Below are positions 42,454 to 53,195 of a stretch of 64,000 nucleotides of DNA, in pieces. This DNA is from Cepaea nemoralis (taxonomy: Eukaryota > Mollusca > Gastropoda > Stylommatophora > Helicidae), in NCBI GenBank assembly GCA_014155875.1, contig JACEFZ010017823.1, positions 206,501 through 270,500 on the forward strand. Direction: 5' to 3'. The number at the start of each line of letters is the position of its first letter. Position 1 is the stretch's first letter. The notes below the pieces were generated by a model. It saw only the letters and a program-made list of their open reading frames with translations, searched no databases and had not been told where the DNA came from. The position numbers and the translations under genes were made by a program.

Positions 42454-43020
42454 TTATAATTTCCTCTTCTTTTTTGGAGTTTTACCTTTAACAACATCAG
42501 CGCCACCCTCAGTTTCATTTGTTGAATTTTCTAAATCTACATTTCGGACTACTCTTTTCTTGTCCTTGTTTCTCTTTCTTTTCTTTTTCGACGAAGAATC
42601 ATTATGAGCCAGATTATGGGGACTTGCGTCGGACACTGTGGATGTCATTTCACTGTTAGGTTTAGACTTTTTCTTCTGCTGTTTTTCCTCCGTTTGTTCT
42701 GTCATTGTGACTGACTCAACTTCTCTGTCTTTGGGAGGCCTGCCACCCTCTGTTGAATTTTCTAAATCTGCATTTCGGACTACTCTTTTCTTGTCCTTGT
42801 TTCTCTTTCTTTTCTTTTTCGGCGAAGAATCATTATCAGTCAGATTATGGGGACTTGCGTCGGACACTGTGGATGTCATTTCACTGTTGGGTTTAGACTT
42901 TTTCTTCTGCTGTTTTTCCTCTGTCTGTTCTGTCGTTGTGACTGACTCAACTTCTCTGTCTTTGGCAGACCTTTTCTTGTTCACTTTACCATCTTCAGGG
43001 ACACTAAGTTCTGTGACAGC
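42454..43020 (-). CDS. NOP9: NOP9 last coding exon: basic C-terminal tail with duplicated segment
   Basis: 188 codons plus stop, entered in phase 0 through acceptor tgctag before GCTGTC. It encodes no Pumilio repeat but a Lys/Ser/Glu-rich tail with several basic clusters (KKKRKRNKDKKRVVRN, twice) and ending TPKKKRKL, suited to nuclear or nucleolar targeting. A 77-residue segment starting KDREVESVT is repeated almost exactly, showing a recent 231-bp tandem duplication. Human NOP9 ends at the residues matching the exon at 52766, so this tail is an extension relative to that protein. The assignment to NOP9 rests on phase, strand and position, with no other gene between. A separate gene is possible but less likely, because the exon has no start codon of its own in a good context. 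Confidence 0.72.
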   Translation of the reverse strand, partial: AVTELSVPEDGKVNKKRSAKDREVESVTTTEQTEEKQQKKKSKPNSEMTSTVSDASPHNLTDNDSSPKKKRKRNKDKKRVVRNADLENSTEGGRPPKDREVESVTMTEQTEEKQQKKKSKPNSEMTSTVSDASPHNLAHNDSSSKKKRKRNKDKKRVVRNVDLENSTNETEGGADVVKGKTPKKKRKL

Positions 43021-43149
43021 CTAGCAGAAATAGCAAAACATGTGATAAAAATGTTATTTGTAATAGAAAGGAAAGTAAAACATCGCTACATCAAAGTCTA
43101 ATCATCAACGTCTGTGCTGCCATGTCAAGTGGTGTAGGAGTTCATGTCA

Positions 43150-43244
43150 TGGATTATAGCGCTCGCTCAGAAGTCGGAGTGGATTAATCTGAAGGCAGGG
43201 GACACTGGTAATAGGGAAAGTTAATCCACACATAAAATCTGACC
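43150..43244 (+). repeat. SINE family B copy, left part
   Basis: Contains cagaagtcggagtggatt and aatagggaaagttaatccac, then stops at aaatctgacc (43235-43244), where the LINE appears to begin. Confidence 0.65.
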
Positions 43245-43480
43245 CCCCTCATCTGCGGCAGTGAATAATCTCTTCCCAAAAAAGGATATGCAAAAAAAAA
43301 AAAGAAGTTTACTAGTAGTAGTCAAGTATAACCCCTCTGCTGTGTGTCCACCGTGACGAGGTAGAGGGGCTTGTGCGTCCCAATGACCCCAAGAGCTATG
43401 CCGACGGTAGCACAGCTACTGGTAGGGCCACCCATGTTGGACAGGTCAAGGGAGAGGGACCAGACGAAGAGACACACAAA

Positions 43481-43716
43481 CCTGCTGCCTTGTAGGTAGA
43501 CTGGGGACAGTCAAAGGCTAGGGAAAGCACCCCAAATACATGCTTGTCGAAATCGGATGTACTGAGCCACAGGCTTGACAAAGCAGTGCAACGTAAAACC
43601 TGCTGCCTTGTAGGTAGACTGGGGACAGTCAAAGGCTAGGGAATGCATCCCGAATAAATGCTTGTCGAAATCGGATGTACTGAGCCACAGGCTTGACAAA
43701 GCAGTGCAACGTAACT
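43481..43716 (+). repeat. Two 118-bp units in the LINE 5' region
   Basis: Both begin cctgctgccttgtaggtaga and end agcagtgcaacgtaa, over 95% alike by eye. Tandem 5' monomers act as promoters in some LINEs; that role here is inferred. Confidence 0.85.
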
Positions 43717-43722
43717 TAATTC

Positions 43723-46700
43723 ATGATGTCACAAATCAAAATTAATCGATATGGTGCTAATCCCGTGAAGTCCCATCAGGCGGTGATAGTGCCGGGCCCC
43801 CTGCCTCGAGGGGGTCCACCCATGACTACTGGTGGTCACCTTCCCCTGTGCTGTGGAGTCAAGGCACAGAGGAGTAGGTTAAGAGCTATTGACCAAATAC
43901 CCCGGACACTCAACATACTACAGTGGAATGCTGAAGGAGTTTACAAGAAGAAAGACTCCCTAACACAGCGTCTTCATAAAGATAGAATAGATGTGGCATG
44001 CATTCAAGAGACACACCTCAATGCCAATCACAAATTCTCAGTCAGAGGATATCAGGCCACACGTTTCGACCGCGAAGGACACAAAGGAGGAGTTCTAATA
44101 CTTACACGAAATACAATACCTTGCAGCGAAGTATCTGTGATCTCTGACAACCAAACGGAAATTATAGGTGTTGATATAATGATAAAGGACGTGAAAATAA
44201 GAATCTACAATCTGTATAGCCCAGCAGATAAGGACCTTACACTCTCAAACATGAAAATAACTGACACAAACTGCATTATTGTCGGAGACTTTAATAGCCG
44301 TTCAGAAAGATGGGGATACCCAGATACTGACAAAAGAGGAGATGAATTGGAGGACTGGGAAATAGACTCAAATCTCCATCTACTCAACAAAGCGGATGAC
44401 ACACCGAGCTTCTACTCCAGAAGATGGCTTACCACTTCTACTCCAGACTTAGCTTTCTGCACAGGAGACATCCTCCACAAAATCGATCGCCATGTGCTGG
44501 ACCAATTAGCAGGTAGTGACCACAGACCTATCAAGCTTGAAATGAATATGGAGTATGTTCCACAGGAGCAAAAGCCCTTGCCCCGCTGGAATTACAAACG
44601 AGCAGATTGGGACAGATTTGCCATACTAACAGACAAATACTGTGAAAACATAAATACACGATATGGCAACATAAAGCAAATGGTGGAAAGTCTAAACAGA
44701 GCGATAATACAGGCAGCCACTGAGTCCATTCCAAGAGGAGCGAGGAAAAATGACAAACCATACTGGACTGAAGAACTACAAAGTCTGGAGGACAAAGTTG
44801 AAGATGCCAGGAAGACAGCAGAGAGAGAACAAACACTTGAAGCAAACATCTCTCTCAAAGCCATCTCAGCAAAATATAAAAGAACAGTAAATCAAACAAC
44901 AAGAGATTGTTGGAGGGAAAAAACAGAAAACCTGAATTTTGACAGGGATGGAAACAAACTATGGAAACTAGTGAAAGCCATGAACAATGAAGGACCTAGA
45001 AACAAACAAATAACAATTAAACAAGGAAATGCCTTGCTTACAGGAAAAAAGGCTGCAAATGCACTAATGGAACACTATGCAAATGCAAACCACATTGATA
45101 TTACAACCGAACAGAAGAAAGCAATCAAAGACAAACAGATACATCATAGAAATACAGAGACAGCAGCAGAATATATGATGGCAAATCTAACAATGGAAGA
45201 AATGGAACAGGCAATGAATACCCTAAAAAAGAAGAAATCACCAGGAAAGGATGGAATCACAAATGAAATGCTAATAGGACTAGGCACCAAGGCAAAGAAG
45301 AAACTACTAGCAGTCCTAAATAACAGCTGGAAGAGAGGAATAGTCCCACAGGCATGGAAGGAAGCTATACTAATACCAGTCCCAAAGAAAGGAAAAGACC
45401 TGGAAGAACCAAATGGCTATCGACCTATCAGTCTACTTAGCTGTGTAGGAAAATTAATGGAACGCATTATCAATGGCAGGCTAACATGGCATCTGGAAGA
45501 AAACAAACTCTTAACACCACACCAAGCAGGATTCAGAAAGTACAGATCCACTGAAGATCAAATAACCTATATAGCTCAGGAAATAGAGGATGCCTTCCAA
45601 GAGAAAAAGCACACACTAACAGTCTGGATAGATTTAGAAAAAGCATTTGATAAAGTATGGAAGGAAGGACTGAAAGTAAAACTGCAAAAAATGCATGTTT
45701 GTGGAAAAATGTATAAATGGATCAGCCACTACCTTGAGAACAGAACTGCCAGGACAAAAGTACAAGGACAAACAAGCAAAATGATGCTGTTGGAGCAAGG
45801 TGTCCCCCAAGGAGGAGTTCTTTCACCAACATTATTTCTAGCATATATAAATGACATCACGGAAAATTTTCCAGCAAGAGTACACACATCCTCCTTTGCA
45901 GATGACCTAGCCATATGGACATCTGAAGAATATATTAGTACAGCTAACAGCAGAATACAGCAAGCCTTATTAGCGCTAGAGGACTGGTCAAAATCATGGC
46001 TAGTAAAGATAAGTGAGGAGAAAACAACATGCACAGTGTTCTCCCTCTCAAATAAAACTCAGCAACCTAAGCTGGTATTGAATGGAAAAATATTGCGCCA
46101 TGAAGAAAATCCAAACTATCTAGGAGTCACCTTTGATCGTCGCCTGACATGGAAGACACAGGTTGAGAATAATCGAACAAGAGCAAGGCAGAGAATGGCA
46201 ATCATGAAAAAGCTTGCTGGTACAACGTGGGGAGCAGATGAGAAAGTTCTCAAGAAGTTATATACTGGACGGGTGAGGCCAGTACTGGAATATGGCATTG
46301 CAGCTTGGGCAACAGCAGCTAAGTCAAACTTTAACAAAATAAGTAGAGTCCAAAACCAAGGAATGCGAATCATAACTGGAAGCCTGAAGACAACGCCTAT
46401 TAATGAACTAGAAAAGATCACCTGTTTACAACCAATGCAGGACAGAAGAGATAGCAGAGCCCAGCAACAAGCAGAAAAATTTAGAAGATTGACAGACCAC
46501 CCTATGTATAACAGGTTTAATGGTTTTGGAAAAGGAAGACTGAAGCGTAGCAACTTTGTAGAAACTGCAAAACGAAAGATTAGGGCAGATCCCATACTTA
46601 ACATATCAACAGTCAAGCCCATTTACAATGCACACAACTTCCCAGCTTGGAGACAGCAGCAACTGCCTGAGATGATAGAAAACATTCCTGGTATTGAGAA

Positions 46701-47574
46701 AAAGAACACTCAGAATGAAACCGAAAGAAGAAAAATAACCCTCAACTACATAAAAGAACATTACCCAAGCAGCAATTGGACCCATGCATATACAGATGGA
46801 TCAGCCAAAGATTCAATTAAAAATGGAGGAGGAGGAATTCTCCTTAATTTAAAAAATGGAGTGATAAAAACACAATCAGTGGCAACTGGAAAATTTTCAA
46901 GTAACTTCAAAGCGGAGGTAGAGGCTTTGAAAACTGCAGCAGAAATGCTCTTGATGGAGGAAAATAAAGAGAAGCAAATAGCTATCTTCACAGATGCAAA
47001 GTCAGCTGTCTCAATACTGAAGAGCAAAAACAGCACAGAACTAGCTGACCTAAGAGCAGCACTCCATCGTCTATGCCAGAAATCCAAAAAAGTTGTAATA
47101 CAGTGGATCCCATCACATTGCAGTATACCTGGAAATGAAGAGGCAGACAGACTAGCAAAAGAGGGTGGACGATTACCACAGCCTGACATAGACATAACCT
47201 ATAATGAGGCAAAAAGGTTTATAAAAAGCACTTATAGAACCAAATGGGAATCAGAGCATCCAGGCTACCAGAAGGATGATGCATATTACAAACTCGACCG
47301 AAGAGAACAAGTAGCAATCTTCAGACTCCGCACAGGACATAACAGGCTGAAACACCACTTGTTCAATAAACTAAAGATAGGAGATACCGATGAATGTAAT
47401 TGTGGAACTAGTAAAATGACAGCAAAACATTTGCTGCAGGATTGCCCAATATATGCAGAACAGAGAAAGATATTTTGGCCCACGCCTGCTTCATTTGAGG
47501 ACAAGCTCTATGGAGATATCAACAAGCTCAAGTTGACTACAGCTTACTTTAACTACATACAGGTTGACATCTAA
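43723..47574 (+). CDS. LINE polyprotein: endonuclease, reverse transcriptase, RNase H
   Basis: An unbroken 1283-codon ORF. An APE-type endonuclease occupies residues about 60-270, with LQWNAEG (65), CIQETHLN (93), GDFNSRS (186) and SDHRPIK (264). The reverse transcriptase spans about 500-800, with NGYRPISLLS (563), WIDLEKAFDKVW (633), GVPQGGVLSPTLF (691) and FADDLAI (724). RNase H follows at about 1020-1145, with YTDGSAKD, KAEVEALKTA, FTDAKSAV and PSHCSIPGNEEADRLAK. The C-terminus near 1224 has a Cys/His cluster (CNCGTSKMTAKHLLQDC). It would nick target DNA and reverse-transcribe its RNA there. Key residues are present throughout. No separate gag-like ORF1 is seen upstream, so the element is either single-ORF or 5'-truncated. 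The RNase H places it near the I group. Confidence 0.95.
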   Translation: MMSQIKINRYGANPVKSHQAVIVPGPLPRGGPPMTTGGHLPLCCGVKAQRSRLRAIDQIPRTLNILQWNAEGVYKKKDSLTQRLHKDRIDVACIQETHLNANHKFSVRGYQATRFDREGHKGGVLILTRNTIPCSEVSVISDNQTEIIGVDIMIKDVKIRIYNLYSPADKDLTLSNMKITDTNCIIVGDFNSRSERWGYPDTDKRGDELEDWEIDSNLHLLNKADDTPSFYSRRWLTTSTPDLAFCTGDILHKIDRHVLDQLAGSDHRPIKLEMNMEYVPQEQKPLPRWNYKRADWDRFAILTDKYCENINTRYGNIKQMVESLNRAIIQAATESIPRGARKNDKPYWTEELQSLEDKVEDARKTAEREQTLEANISLKAISAKYKRTVNQTTRDCWREKTENLNFDRDGNKLWKLVKAMNNEGPRNKQITIKQGNALLTGKKAANALMEHYANANHIDITTEQKKAIKDKQIHHRNTETAAEYMMANLTMEEMEQAMNTLKKKKSPGKDGITNEMLIGLGTKAKKKLLAVLNNSWKRGIVPQAWKEAILIPVPKKGKDLEEPNGYRPISLLSCVGKLMERIINGRLTWHLEENKLLTPHQAGFRKYRSTEDQITYIAQEIEDAFQEKKHTLTVWIDLEKAFDKVWKEGLKVKLQKMHVCGKMYKWISHYLENRTARTKVQGQTSKMMLLEQGVPQGGVLSPTLFLAYINDITENFPARVHTSSFADDLAIWTSEEYISTANSRIQQALLALEDWSKSWLVKISEEKTTCTVFSLSNKTQQPKLVLNGKILRHEENPNYLGVTFDRRLTWKTQVENNRTRARQRMAIMKKLAGTTWGADEKVLKKLYTGRVRPVLEYGIAAWATAAKSNFNKISRVQNQGMRIITGSLKTTPINELEKITCLQPMQDRRDSRAQQQAEKFRRLTDHPMYNRFNGFGKGRLKRSNFVETAKRKIRADPILNISTVKPIYNAHNFPAWRQQQLPEMIENIPGIEKKNTQNETERRKITLNYIKEHYPSSNWTHAYTDGSAKDSIKNGGGGILLNLKNGVIKTQSVATGKFSSNFKAEVEALKTAAEMLLMEENKEKQIAIFTDAKSAVSILKSKNSTELADLRAALHRLCQKSKKVVIQWIPSHCSIPGNEEADRLAKEGGRLPQPDIDITYNEAKRFIKSTYRTKWESEHPGYQKDDAYYKLDRREQVAIFRLRTGHNRLKHHLFNKLKIGDTDECNCGTSKMTAKHLLQDCPIYAEQRKIFWPTPASFEDKLYGDINKLKLTTAYFNYIQVDI

Positions 47575-47649
47575 AGGTGCATGAAGATGTATTTAGACTG
47601 CCACACTTCATACCACAGGTATGTCGGTTACAAAAGCGTCCCAGAGGCA

Positions 47650-47960
47650 TGAAATGGAATATTGCTTGGATAGCACATCCATTACGTGGAAAGTCCGAAT
47701 CAAAAGCTCACTGTGTGGGCTTCGTAAATGGTGGAAAAAGTGTCCTAGTGACACGAAATGGAATATTGCTTGGATAGCAAATCCATTACGTGAAAAGTCC
47801 GAATCGAAAGCTTACTGTGTGGGCTTCATAAAAGGTGGAAAAAGTGTCCTAGTGGCACGAAATGGAATATTGCTTGGATAGCAAATCCATTATGTGGAAA
47901 GTCTTAATCGAAAGCTCACTGTGTGGATGTCATCTGCAGACTGCATTCTTCTGGTTTCCG
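47650..47960 (+). repeat. 104-bp tandem repeat in the LINE 3' region
   Basis: gaaatggaatattgcttgga recurs at about 47651, 47755 and 47859, with the last unit partial. Confidence 0.9.
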
Positions 47961-48381
47961 GAGGAACAGCCTATGGTGAACGGAAGGCCCAATATACGGA
48001 AGTGAGGCTAAGCAGCCATGTGCAGGACGTGACGATTCCTTGGGTGTGCCCAGTACCAGAGCGATGTTTGATGGCTCTGCAAGTATGGAAGCCTCCTTGG
48101 ATGGCGGGGAATGCCCATGGTCTGCCCCTGCCTTCCCTTGAGGGTTGACCTGGATGTCTTTGGCTGTTCTATATGGGCCAGCTAGGATGGGGGATAACAC
48201 CACAACAGTGAGATTCAAACGTCCTAAGAAACCCCCGGGAAGGTTAACCCGGTCAACAAATGCCCGCAGAAGTCGGATGCGTCGGCCTAACGGCGCAAGA
48301 ACGCAGCTCTGCTGTAAACAGGCACAACGCAGTCACATCCGAAAAAAAAATCCGGATGAACGAAGAAGAAGAAATCTGACC

Positions 48382-48823
48382 AGTGGAAGACTATTCCACA
48401 GCTATGCTGCAGAGTATACTAAGCTAGTTTTGCATGAGTCTATAATAGACTTGAGGGTATGTAATATGTGTAGTTCGTTTACTATGCCTTGCATTATACT
48501 CAAACTTGATCAAAGTCAATTTAGAGCACTTTTATATAGGATTTTGTAAATTAGTTTGGCATTATTAAAAAGGTAGGTATTTGAGGAGTGGTAGTAGTTT
48601 CTTCGTATTATAACATCAGATGGAAGGTGCTCTTCAGAGATTAGAACAGGTATCACTATCACTATGGCAATGGTAGTCTTTTGTAAAATGGAAACCATGC
48701 TGACCATTGATTTACTCATTTACTCACCAAAATGATCCTGCACAAGTAGTGTTTGAATGTGCATACTAAGATTTAATAGAAATCATACAATACTTGTACC
48801 ATGTGTGTAAGTTGTATCATCTC
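48382..48823. other. NOP9 intron segment with a LINE fragment
   Basis: At 48595-48712 a short plus-strand match to RTE-like LINEs is seen (IITSDGRCSSEIRTGI-like residues). The rest is unassigned. Confidence 0.5.
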
Positions 48824-48872
48824 CCCCCCCCCCCCCCCCCCACCCCCCCACCCCCCCCCCCCCCCCCCCCCC
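48824..48872. repeat. Poly-C tract with two A interruptions
   Basis: About 49 bases, nearly all C, in a NOP9 intron. Confidence 0.95.
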
Positions 48873-49581
48873 GAGACAAGCCTTTTACAGACTTATAAAC
48901 AATAAGAGAAATAGGGGCTGCAGCAAGGTATGATAATATAAAAAGAAAATAATTAGGTGTGTGTGGCTTCTGCGAGAGCACGCTGAATTTGCGCAGCCGC
49001 CAATTAATATTTATCCCTTTGTGCATTTTTATTTACTAATTTTATTTTTTTTCTTTATATCTGTTTGTGCTGTTCTTGAAGAAGACCAGCAGTCACACAC
49101 ACATTACTGCATACGGCACAACCAGCTAGTTCAGTAACCAGCCATCAACCATAATTCTGAACATGCAGTTCACAATACAAACAACTGTGGACAGATGTAA
49201 ATCCACAGCTTACAGTGTCGCTCCAGGCATTTAACTCAGCAGCTGAGCAACGGAACCTTGTACTACCAGTCCAACATGATGAAAATGTGTAAGCAAACTG
49301 GAAGCTTCAACAGCTCAACAGTCTATCTGCCATACTGGACCATAAGTTTGAGGTAGTCAGCCCAATTCCAACCCTCCAAGTTGTATCCCACATATAAATT
49401 GGCTGGTGGAGGGTCTGAACTGAATTTACAGAGATAGGTTCCCCAGGGATAAAGTGTCTAGCAACCACCAAAGGTGGAAGCCTGGCATTTATAAGCCCAC
49501 TCAAACATCAAGGATGCTTCAGTTTAACCTGTCTGTTTAATGAGCGAACTGTATACACATTACTTTACATTCAATGCTAAC

Positions 49582-49640
49582 CTCATTTACATGTGTCACC
49601 TCCTTGGATTGCTTCTTCTTGTTCTTCTTTCTTCCTTGAC
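49582..49640 (-). CDS. NOP9: NOP9 coding exon, short basic segment
   Basis: 59 bases: acceptor cctcag before GTCAAGG, donor GAG followed by gttagc. The two leading bases complete the codon left open by the exon at 52766, giving GQGRKKNKKKQSKEVTHVNE; the end is phase 0, as the next exon needs. It is a Lys-rich stretch that extends past the point where human NOP9 ends. An upstream gtgaca could serve as a shorter donor in the same phase. Confidence 0.72.
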
Positions 49641-49799
49641 CTGAGGAGATAAACAAGTGATTAATTAAATTTAGAAGTAAATAAACTGGTCTCTTGGGGG
49701 TCTTCTTTGGCTGTCTACTTAAATAGAACCAACCTGTACCTGTCATTTTGTTTTCTGCATTAGCTGCACCCTTTTCTGCAGGCTTTCATAGTTTTAATT

Positions 49800-50040
49800 G
49801 TTTTCTTTTTCATGCGCTGGCTTTGACCTCAAGCATAATATATATACATGCTACTACTTCTAGTGCACTGGACTGAATTTGAGTGTGGATTAGCTTTCCC
49901 TATTAGCAATGTTCCCCGCCATCAGGCCAACCAACACTGACTTTAGCAGTACGTGTAATTAACGTCCCCAAGTCAAGGACGAGATGTCAAAATTTTATTC
50001 CAACTGACCTGTGTAGGGTTTGAACCCATTCAGCCATGCT
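49800..50040 (-). repeat. SINE family B copy
   Basis: Reverse copy, from the tail ctactacttctagtgcactg to the head with gggtttgaacccattcagcc. Confidence 0.8.
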
Positions 50041-50414
50041 GACTCTTTCACAGAGTTTTATATCTAGGACTGTTTCATCCGGCCATAGAAACGACCTTTG
50101 TGAGTTGTATTTGGTACAGTATTGTAATATGTGCTCACCCCTTGGGAACAAATATTGTTCCATACATTTAGATGTCCTACAACTAGTTGTGTCCATTGGG
50201 CAGCAGACAGTGGAGTGGCTTTAGGTATACAGATTAGGGGTGGACATCCAATAAGTGAACATGGATTAATGTAAGCAACGATCGTTGTGGGAAGGTGCAT
50301 TATTTGTGTGGGGCAGCTAACCCACCATGCCTCAAATACATGTCATGATTAGTCCTAATATGTCTCTCCGCAGATGTGAAGTTTCAATACAAGTCTTGTC
50401 CACCCTCCTGGTTT

Positions 50415-50815
50415 CTGAGCTTGGAGAGGTGATGCATAATTCTGCAACATTGGCCTTGGAGATGGCACTGTTGTACCGGGCAGGGAGGTGATGCATAATT
50501 CTGCAACATGGGCCTTGAAGATGGCACTCTTGTACCGGGGCAGGGAGGTGATGCATAATTCTGCAACATGGGCCCTGAAGATGGCACTCTTGTACCGGGG
50601 CAGGGAGGTGATGCATAATTCTGCAACATGGGCCCTGAAGATGGCACTGTTGTACCGGGCAGGGAGGTGATGCATAATTCTGCAACATGGGCCTTGGAGA
50701 TGGCACTCTTGTACCGGGGCAGAGATTATGCATAATTCTGCAACATGGGCCTTGGAGATGGCACTGTTGTACCGGGCAGGGAGGTGATGCATAAGTCTGC
50801 AACATGGGCCTTGCT
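50415..50815. repeat. 60-bp satellite, block 1 (about 7 units)
   Basis: Units start at gatgcataattctgcaacat (50431, 50490, 50550, 50610, 50669 and on), 59-60 bases apart, including tggcactcttgtaccggggc. Confidence 0.97.
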
Positions 50816-51119
50816 TGCTTGTGTTCGTTGGCTGTGATCTTTAACGCGAAGTCCTGTATGCTGGATGAAGACATCTTGTTGACCAACCTGAGGTTTGCGC
50901 GAGTATTCATTGTCCCTGTCTGGCTTATTAGTGTGCAGACTGGTGGTTCCTCACCATGCAGGCAGACACTCTCCGACTTTGGAGTAATCAACGATCCTAC
51001 TGACTTTAGCCAGGACCCCAAAGGGACCTGTTGCCCAGGACGCTCTGCGAGGACGCGTTAATAGGTCTTGGCCAGTATAGAACCCAGCCCTGGTGCCTTG
51101 GAAACACCTCTGCATCCCA
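50816..51119. other. Non-repetitive segment between the two satellite blocks
   Basis: About 300 bases with no relation to the unit; no domain was recognised in any frame. Confidence 0.6.
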
Positions 51120-52340
51120 CATGGACCTTGACGATGGCACTGTTGTACCGGGCAGGGAGACGATGCATAATTCTGCAACATGGGCCTTGAAGATGGCACT
51201 GTTGTACCGAGGGAGGGAGGTGATGCATAATTCTGCAACATGGGCCTTGAAGATGGCACTCTTGTACCGGGGCAGGGAGACGATGCATAATTCTGCAACA
51301 TGGGCCTTGAAGATGGCACTGTTGTACCGGGCAGGGAGGTGATGCATAATTCTGCAACATGGGCCTTGAAGATGGCACTCTTGTACCGGGGCAGGGAAAC
51401 GATGCATAATTCTGCAACATGGGTCTTGAAGATGGCACTGTTGTACCGGGGCAGGGAAACGATGCATAATTCTGCAACATGGGTCTTGAAGATGGCACTG
51501 TTGTACCGGGCAGGGAGGTGATGCATAATTCTGCAACATGGGCCTTGAAGATGGCACTCTTGTACCGGGGCAGGGAAACGATGCATAATTCTGCAACATG
51601 GGTCTTGAAGATGGCACTGTTGTACCGAGGCAGGGAGACGATGCATAATTCTGCAATATGGATCTTGAAGATGGCACTCTTGTACCAGGCAGGGAGACGA
51701 TGCATAATTCTGCAACATGGGCCTTGAAGATGGCACTGTTGTACCGAGGCAGGGAGACGATGCATAATTCTGCAACATGGGCCTTGAAGATGGCACTGTT
51801 GTACCGGGCAGTGAGGTGATGCATAATTCTGCAACATGGGCCTTGAAGATGGCACTCTTGTACCGAGGCAGGGAGACGATGCATAATTCTGCAACATGGG
51901 CCTTGAAGATGGCACTCTTGTACCGAGGCAGGGAGACGCATAATTCTGCAATATGGGTCTTGGAGATGGCACTCTTGTACTGGGGCAGAGACGATGCATA
52001 ATTCTGCAACTTGAGCCTTGGAGATGGCACACTTGTACCGAGGCAGGGAGACGATGCATAATTCTGCAATATGGGTCTTGGAGATGGCACTGTTGTACCG
52101 GGGCAGAGACGATGCATAATTCTGCAAAATGGGTCTTGAAGATGGCACTCTTGTACTGGGGCAGAGATGATGCATAATTCTGCAATATGGGTCTTGGAGA
52201 TGGCACTCTTGTACCGGGGCAGAGACGATGCATAATTCTGCAAGATGGGTCTTGAAGATGGCACTCTTGTACTGGGGCAGAGATAATGCATAATTCTGCA
52301 ATATGGGTCTTGAAGATGGCACTCTTGTACCAGGTCAGGA
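51120..52340. repeat. 60-bp satellite, block 2 (about 20 units)
   Basis: Same unit, 59-60 bases apart, diverging toward the right end where the period becomes irregular. All three minus frames stay open for over 425 codons, because the unit has no stop in that sense; this is not evidence of a gene. It lies between NOP9 exons at 49582 and 52766. Confidence 0.97.
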
Positions 52341-52631
52341 GGAAAGTCACCTCACCCTGATGGACCTTCTCTGGGGCTAAAGCAACCCCTACATGTCAGT
52401 ACATCAGCCTTGAGAGTTGGGACTTGATGTTCCAGAAGATTCTCAACCAATGCCAACAAATTAACAAATAACACAAGAAACTTTATAAGAAACTAAAATA
52501 CAAATATGCAGCATTTCTAAGAAAGAGGAAGCTGACTGACTTTAGGGTGTGTCAGGCAGGAATTAAACTGCTTTCTCACTTTCTCTCTCTCCCTCTCACA
52601 CATACACTTTCTCCATACATCACACAGACAG

Positions 52632-52754
<123 letters not shown>

Positions 52755-52765
52755 AAGTTGCTAAC

Positions 52766-52913
52766 CTTGCAGAATGTCATTTAACAGCTGCTGTTTTTTT
52801 GTGCTGGCCCCCTGAATGTCAATCCACTCCTTCCTTCGCTGAGAAAACTTTAACAAAGCAAAGTTTCGATACAGGAAATGTCCCCACTGATCACTTTCTA
52901 TCCTGTCTTGGCT
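52766..52913 (-). CDS. NOP9: NOP9 coding exon, end of the conserved Pumilio region
   Basis: Acceptor acacag before AGCCAAG (phase 0); donor CTGCAAG followed by gttagc (phase 1). It encodes ESDQWGHFLYRNFALLKFSQ, then RRKEWIDIQGASTKKQQLLN and DIL. The human protein has the same layout here (a GHHVARN helix, then a KRREAWEQQQGA segment and NSIL near its end). This is the clearest diagnostic match to NOP9. Confidence 0.93.
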
Positions 52914-52939
52914 CTGTGTAAGTACAACATTAGAAACAA

Positions 52940-53150
52940 TGAAGTTGAAATTAACAGAAACCACAAGGCTGAAAATTAAGCACAAACAATGAAGTTAAAA
53001 TTAACAGAAACAATGAGGGTGCTGAAAATTAAGCACAAACAATGAAGTTGAAATTAACAGACACAATTGGGGTGCTGAAAATGAAGCACAAATAATGAAG
53101 TTGCAATTGATAAAAGACAATGAAGCTGCTGAAAATGAAACACAAACAAT
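52940..53150. repeat. ~57-bp tandem repeat, about 3.5 units
   Basis: Units built on caatgaagttgaaattaaca and ctgaaaattaagcacaaa. Confidence 0.85.
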
Positions 53151-53195
53151 GTAGTTCAATACAATGTCTTCCCATAGAGAATTTGACTAACGAAG

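Larger units (their letters stand above)
43245..48371 (+). mobile_element. Near full-length non-LTR retrotransposon (I/jockey-like, with RNase H)
   Basis: About 5.1 kb. The ten bases aaatctgacc occur at 43235-43244 and 48372-48381 and may be the target duplication; part of that match could instead be host SINE sequence. The 5' region has two 118-bp tandem units (43481-43716). A single ORF follows. The 3' region has a 104-bp unit about three times (47650-47960) and ends in (GAA)n at 48361-48371. The 3' terminal 140 bases are repeated at 16619-16764. It sits in the last NOP9 intron in antisense orientation. Confidence 0.85.

Noticed and set aside
44205..47504. Minus-strand frames of 60-170 codons within the LINE
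   Set aside because: Shadows of the 1283-codon plus-strand ORF, which has full domain support.
50332..52350. Four to five minus-strand frames of 229-446 codons with repeated CCRIMH-type peptides
   Set aside because: Direct products of the 60-bp satellite; three mutually shifted frames are equally open, which excludes coding constraint as the cause.
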